Below are positions 60,150 to 64,000 of a DNA stretch of 64,000 nucleotides, one piece after another. The notes under the pieces are model-generated. The model was given only the letters and a program-made list of their open reading frames with translations. It had not been told where the DNA came from and made no database searches. The position numbers and the translations under genes were made by a program. Location of the stretch: contig WQYB01000007.1 in the NCBI GenBank assembly GCA_009781475.1, positions 1 to 64,000 of the forward strand, read 5' to 3'. This DNA is from Treponema sp. Lineage in GTDB: Bacteria > Spirochaetota > Spirochaetia > Treponematales > Breznakiellaceae. Within the stretch, counting starts at the first letter, position 1. Every line of letters begins with the position of its first letter.

Positions 60150-61961
60150 ATGTACGATTATAAACAACCCTGGAAAGAAAAAATTGCGGCAGTTATAAAT
60201 GTTCTTTTAAACGAAGCCGGTGTCAGCGAACAAATAAATCTGCAGCAGGTAGTTGCAGAAAATCCTCCCAATCCGCAAATGGGTGATATTGGTTTTCCGA
60301 TGTTTGGCTTTTCTAAATTACTGCGTAAAGGACCTCCGCAAATTGCATCAATCGTACAGGATAAAATTAAACAAGTTCTAAAAAATGAAAATTCAAACGC
60401 ATCTGTGGAAGCGCAAGGACCATATCTTAATGTAAGAATAGATAGAGCAGAGACTTCAAAAGCTATACTGAACGAAGTTTTTAAAGACCAAGATTTTTCT
60501 TTTGCAAAACCAAATAATATGAACGGCAGAAAAGTAATGGTAGAGTTTTCAAGCCCTAATACAAATAAACCGCTGCATCTTGGGCACTTAAGAAATGATG
60601 TATTAGGTGAAAGTATTTCACGTATTCTTGCAGCATGCGGCGCTGAAGTGCAAAAAGTTTGTATCATAAACGACAGAGGCATTCATATATGTAAATCCAT
60701 GCTCGCTTATAAAGAAAACGGTCAAAATACAACACCGCAGTCGGAAGGGGTAAAAAGCGACAGGTTTGTAGGTGATTGGTATGTCAGTTTCAGTAAAAAA
60801 CTAAAAACGGAAGTTGATGAACTTGTAAGTTCCGGAATTAAAAAAGAAGAAGCAGAAATACAAGCGCCGTCAATGAAAAAAGCACAGGAAATGCTGCGCA
60901 GCTGGGAAGAAGGAGACAGTGAAACAATTGAGCTTTGGAAAAAGATGAATGGCTGGGCAATAGAGGGAATGAAAAAAACTTATGAACGTACAGGAATCTC
61001 ATTTGATAAATATTATTTTGAAAGTGAAACCTATAAACTTGGCAAGGATGAAGTTTTAAAAGGACTTGAAAGCGGAATATTTTTTAAACAGGATGACGGT
61101 TCAATTGCCGCTGATTTAAACGAAGATAAACTTGATAAAAAAATATTAATGCGAAGTGACGGAACATCGATCTATATTACGCAGGATTTAGGTACGGCAG
61201 TAAGCCGGCATAAAGACTGGCCTTTTGAACAACTGATCTATGTAGTTGGATCTGAACAGCAGTATCATTTTAAGGTACTGTTTGTTCTATTAAAAAAATT
61301 AGGATACCCTTGGGCAGAAAATCTTCATCATCTTTCTTATGGTATGGTAAATCTTCCCGAAGGAAAAATGAAAAGCCGCGAAGGTACTGTTGTAGATGCT
61401 GACGATTTAATTGATTCGCTGAAAGAAATGGCATTAACAGAAATTCAGGAAAAGGGAAGGGAAGAAGCTGTAGGAGAGCCTCAAGCAGTTGCAGAAAATA
61501 TTGCCCTTGGCGCTTTGCATTATTTTTTATTGCAAACAAGCCCTGTAAAAGATATGCTCTTTGATCCGAAAGAATCACTTTCGTTTACAGGTAATACAGG
61601 TCCATATCTTCAGTATATGGGAGCTCGTATTTCATCAATGTTAAGAAAAAAAGAGCAGACAGAAAACGAAGAAATTAATTTTTCATTACTTGTTTCAGAT
61701 ATAGAATGGGAACTAATAAAATTAATTGCGATATATCCCGATACTTTAAGCGAAGCTGCAAATAATTTAGATCCTTCTCATCTTATAGGATATTTATATG
61801 AACTTTCAAAAACATTCAGCAGATTTTACCATGAATGTCCGATTTTAAATTGTGATGATACAAATCTTTCAAGCGTTAGACTAAAACTTTCTTATGCGGT
61901 AATGCTTATTTTAAAAGATGCTTTCCATTTGGTTTGCATACCATTTCTTGATATAATGTGA
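60150..61961 (+). CDS. argS: arginyl-tRNA synthetase
   Basis: VEFSSPNTNKPLHLGHLRNDVLGESISRIL; KMKSREGTVV; C-terminal anticodon-binding region. Confidence 0.96.
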   Translation: MYDYKQPWKEKIAAVINVLLNEAGVSEQINLQQVVAENPPNPQMGDIGFPMFGFSKLLRKGPPQIASIVQDKIKQVLKNENSNASVEAQGPYLNVRIDRAETSKAILNEVFKDQDFSFAKPNNMNGRKVMVEFSSPNTNKPLHLGHLRNDVLGESISRILAACGAEVQKVCIINDRGIHICKSMLAYKENGQNTTPQSEGVKSDRFVGDWYVSFSKKLKTEVDELVSSGIKKEEAEIQAPSMKKAQEMLRSWEEGDSETIELWKKMNGWAIEGMKKTYERTGISFDKYYFESETYKLGKDEVLKGLESGIFFKQDDGSIAADLNEDKLDKKILMRSDGTSIYITQDLGTAVSRHKDWPFEQLIYVVGSEQQYHFKVLFVLLKKLGYPWAENLHHLSYGMVNLPEGKMKSREGTVVDADDLIDSLKEMALTEIQEKGREEAVGEPQAVAENIALGALHYFLLQTSPVKDMLFDPKESLSFTGNTGPYLQYMGARISSMLRKKEQTENEEINFSLLVSDIEWELIKLIAIYPDTLSEAANNLDPSHLIGYLYELSKTFSRFYHECPILNCDDTNLSSVRLKLSYAVMLILKDAFHLVCIPFLDIM

Positions 61962-61988
61962 TGTTACGATTTTAAACCATTTATTAAA

Positions 61989-62020
61989 ATTTCGTGTTGG
62001 TTCGTGTGGTTTGTGGTAAA
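61989..62020. repeat. Single-arm TTCGTGT/GTTTGTGG short repeat
   Basis: ATTTCGTGTTGGTTCGTGTGGTTTGTGGTAAA; resembles CACGGAG family in unit structure. Confidence 0.45.
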
Positions 62021-62031
62021 AAATTCTTTGT

Positions 62032-63032
62032 TTAAGGATTTAAAAAAGCAAGTGAAACCGACCCTTGTGTAAAATATAAAGTTTTATCATCAGTTTTTAT
62101 AATACAGCGCCCGGCTGGATCAATTCCCTGGAATATTCCTCTTGTAAGAATTTTCCCGGGTTTTTCAAATAAATTATCAGCTTTGTTTTCCGGTTCAAAA
62201 ACAATGGCTTTAGCATTTACGCAGTCAGCTAATGAGTTCCATTCGTCTGCTAATGAACGGTTACCTTGGGAGTACGCTGCTGTTGATTTAAAGGTGCGTT
62301 TTACATTTTCAAATTCATTTAATATACCTATTAACACTTCTTTTCTGGAAATATGATGTCCTATAATTTCTGCGCAGCTTGTTGCTTTTCCGGAAGGAAC
62401 AGTATTGTTTATATTTACACCAATTCCTGTTGTCAGCCATGTAATTAAATCACCTTCTCCGAAATTTCTGTAATGATTCCGGCTATTTTTCTATGATTAA
62501 TATAAATGTCATTAGGCCATCTGAGATAAGATTTTTTTCCGCAAATTTTTGAAAGAGTGCGTACAACTGCGATCTGCATTTTAAGGGTAAGCTGTGAATA
62601 ATCAGCAATTGAAAGAGAAGGTCTTTCAAGGATAGAAAAGAAAAGACCGCCCTGACGTGATATCCATGATCTGCCGTATCTGCCTCTGCCTGATGTTTGC
62701 TTTTCTGCTGTAAAAATACTTCCGCTGGCTGCTCCTTTTAAAGCGAAATCTCTGGCTTTATCCATAGTACTATTTATACTTTTATAATGAGTAAAAAATC
62801 TTTCATTTTCCCGAAACTCCCATGGGTATAAAAAATCTTTTTCTTTTTTTGGATCAAGGAGATAACCCGTGCCTTTTGTTTCGATTGAATATCCTGATTC
62901 AACAAGTGATTGAACAGTTTTCCATACAGCAACCCGTGATATACCGATTTCTTTGGCTAACTTTGTACCGCTAGTCGGTTCGCCCTGTTTTTCTCTTAAA
63001 TGTGCAAGTAATTTTACTTTACTTGATACCAT
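62032..63032 (-). pseudogene. birA: biotin--[acetyl-CoA-carboxylase] ligase / repressor BirA, interrupted by one-base frameshift near 62459
   Basis: ORF 63032-62445 has HTH and catalytic SGRGRYGRSW, LRWPNDIYINHRKIAGIITEIS; the next frame continues EGDLITWLTTGIGVNINNTVPSGKATSCAEIIGHHISRKEVLIGILNEFENVK. Confidence 0.85.
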
Positions 63033-63050
63033 ATTAACTCCCTTAATTCA

Positions 63051-64000
63051 TTATATGGCAAAATACAGAATTACACATGCTCCTGCAGCCATTAAAACAC
63101 CTATTGATAATCGCAGCCAATATTGTTTAAAGTTAACTTCTTTAAAAATAAAAATACCTATAATAATAGTCCAAAAAACATTAAGCTGCGTTATACTCCA
63201 TGCAACAGCATTAGGTATCATTCTGTATGAATAAATTGTTAAAAGGGTAGCGCATAAAAACATAGCTCCTGATATAAACGGCAGCCATGTTTTTTTGTTT
63301 ATTCTTATTATATCATTAAACCTTTGTTTAACTGTTGAGGGTTCGCTTGGTTTATTTCCAATTATCAAATAAACAATTACAGAAAAAATTATCAAAGACA
63401 TAGAATGATAAAATAACTGGGCAAAAGTGAATCTATCGCCTGTAATAGAAGGTCTGGAAACTATACTGTTAAAAAAAGCTGAAAAACCGAAACATACACC
63501 GGAAAATAATGCGAGCAAAATACCCAATATTTTATTTTTTCCGGCAGTTATTCCCTGCGGTACTTTAAGCCCGTCTTTTACATTTTGTATTCCAAGCTCT
63601 GCATCCGTCTTAATCTGAAAAAATAAGGCTGAACAAAACATTACTGTCATGCCAATAAACAAAAAAACGACTTTTATTCCTGAAGTCATATCGGCTATTA
63701 TTAACAGAATAAGAAGTGAACCAACAGGACCTTGAATATTTTTCCATTGATTAAAACGTGTAAGACCTATTTTGTCTATTGCCAAATTATAAGCAGCCAT
63801 TCCAAGAACCCAGATAAAACCCCGTAAAACAGTTAAAAGATGCCAGGGTGAAAGCATATTTTCAGGATCTTCAAAACCAAATCCCCAAATAACAGTAATC
63901 AAAACTATAGTTCCGAAAAAGTAGGCGATACCCATCCACATAGTATAAAGAATTACATTCTGTTTTGAAAATTTTCTGGGTACTGCATAAACAGCAAAAA
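63051..64000 (-). CDS. DMT/GRP-type sugar or drug transporter, 5'-truncated by window edge
   Basis: About 10 TM segments; frame stays open past 63941 (FAVYAVPRKFSKQNVILYTMWMG...) to the window end. Confidence 0.75.
   Translation of the reverse strand, partial: FAVYAVPRKFSKQNVILYTMWMGIAYFFGTIVLITVIWGFGFEDPENMLSPWHLLTVLRGFIWVLGMAAYNLAIDKIGLTRFNQWKNIQGPVGSLLILLIIADMTSGIKVVFLFIGMTVMFCSALFFQIKTDAELGIQNVKDGLKVPQGITAGKNKILGILLALFSGVCFGFSAFFNSIVSRPSITGDRFTFAQLFYHSMSLIIFSVIVYLIIGNKPSEPSTVKQRFNDIIRINKKTWLPFISGAMFLCATLLTIYSYRMIPNAVAWSITQLNVFWTIIIGIFIFKEVNFKQYWLRLSIGVLMAAGACVILYFAI

Noticed and set aside
60139-60150. Possible leaderless start for argS (TAAAAT 5 nt before ATG)
   Set aside because: No acceptable -35 box at proper spacing; too weak to list with the other candidates.
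60158-60682. 174-aa minus-strand ORF opposite argS
   Set aside because: Long but antisense to a clearly conserved gene; no RBS or family resemblance.
5402-62020. CACGGAG repeats as a CRISPR array
   Set aside because: Copies are dispersed, palindromic and lack regular spacers; no cas genes.

Overview
AT-rich chromosomal window that looks spirochaete (Treponema-like), read by gene content and protein similarity only. Most of it is ordinary core genome. Blocks: a division cluster (murF partial, mraY, ftsW, ftsQ, ftsA, ftsZ, xer recombinase, TPR protein); dprA-topA-xerC-hslV-hslU running directly into flgB-flgC-fliE-fliF-fliG-fliH-fliI-fliJ; a small accessory patch (lipoprotein, Rpn/PD-(D/E)XK protein, DUF5678-like ORF); a group of secreted peptidase-like genes (M16, transglutaminase-like, caspase fused to an FGE-sulfatase domain); dnaE-yggT-recG; uvrD/pcrA, rdgB, trmB, FGGY kinase and a BMP-type nucleoside ABC importer; a class III cyclase and a HEAT protein; rimP-nusA-infB-rbfA-truB; argS; a frameshifted birA; and a DMT-type transporter cut by the window edge. 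Signals that annotation does not explain: (1) a dispersed 'CACGGAG' palindromic element, forming hairpins in the ftsA/ftsZ, fliG/fliH and rbfA/truB junctions and also read in frame inside xerC, rbfA and truB; (2) several sigma70-like promoters whose -10 box lies 4-8 nt before the start codon, suggesting leaderless mRNAs; (3) a promoter followed about 17 nt later by a perfect intrinsic terminator upstream of rimP-nusA; (4) a one-base frameshift in birA; (5) a C-terminal zinc ribbon on NusA; (6) a caspase-FGE lipoprotein whose C-terminus resembles DGR variable regions. No tRNA, rRNA or CRISPR array was recognised. All calls are by eye, with no database search.
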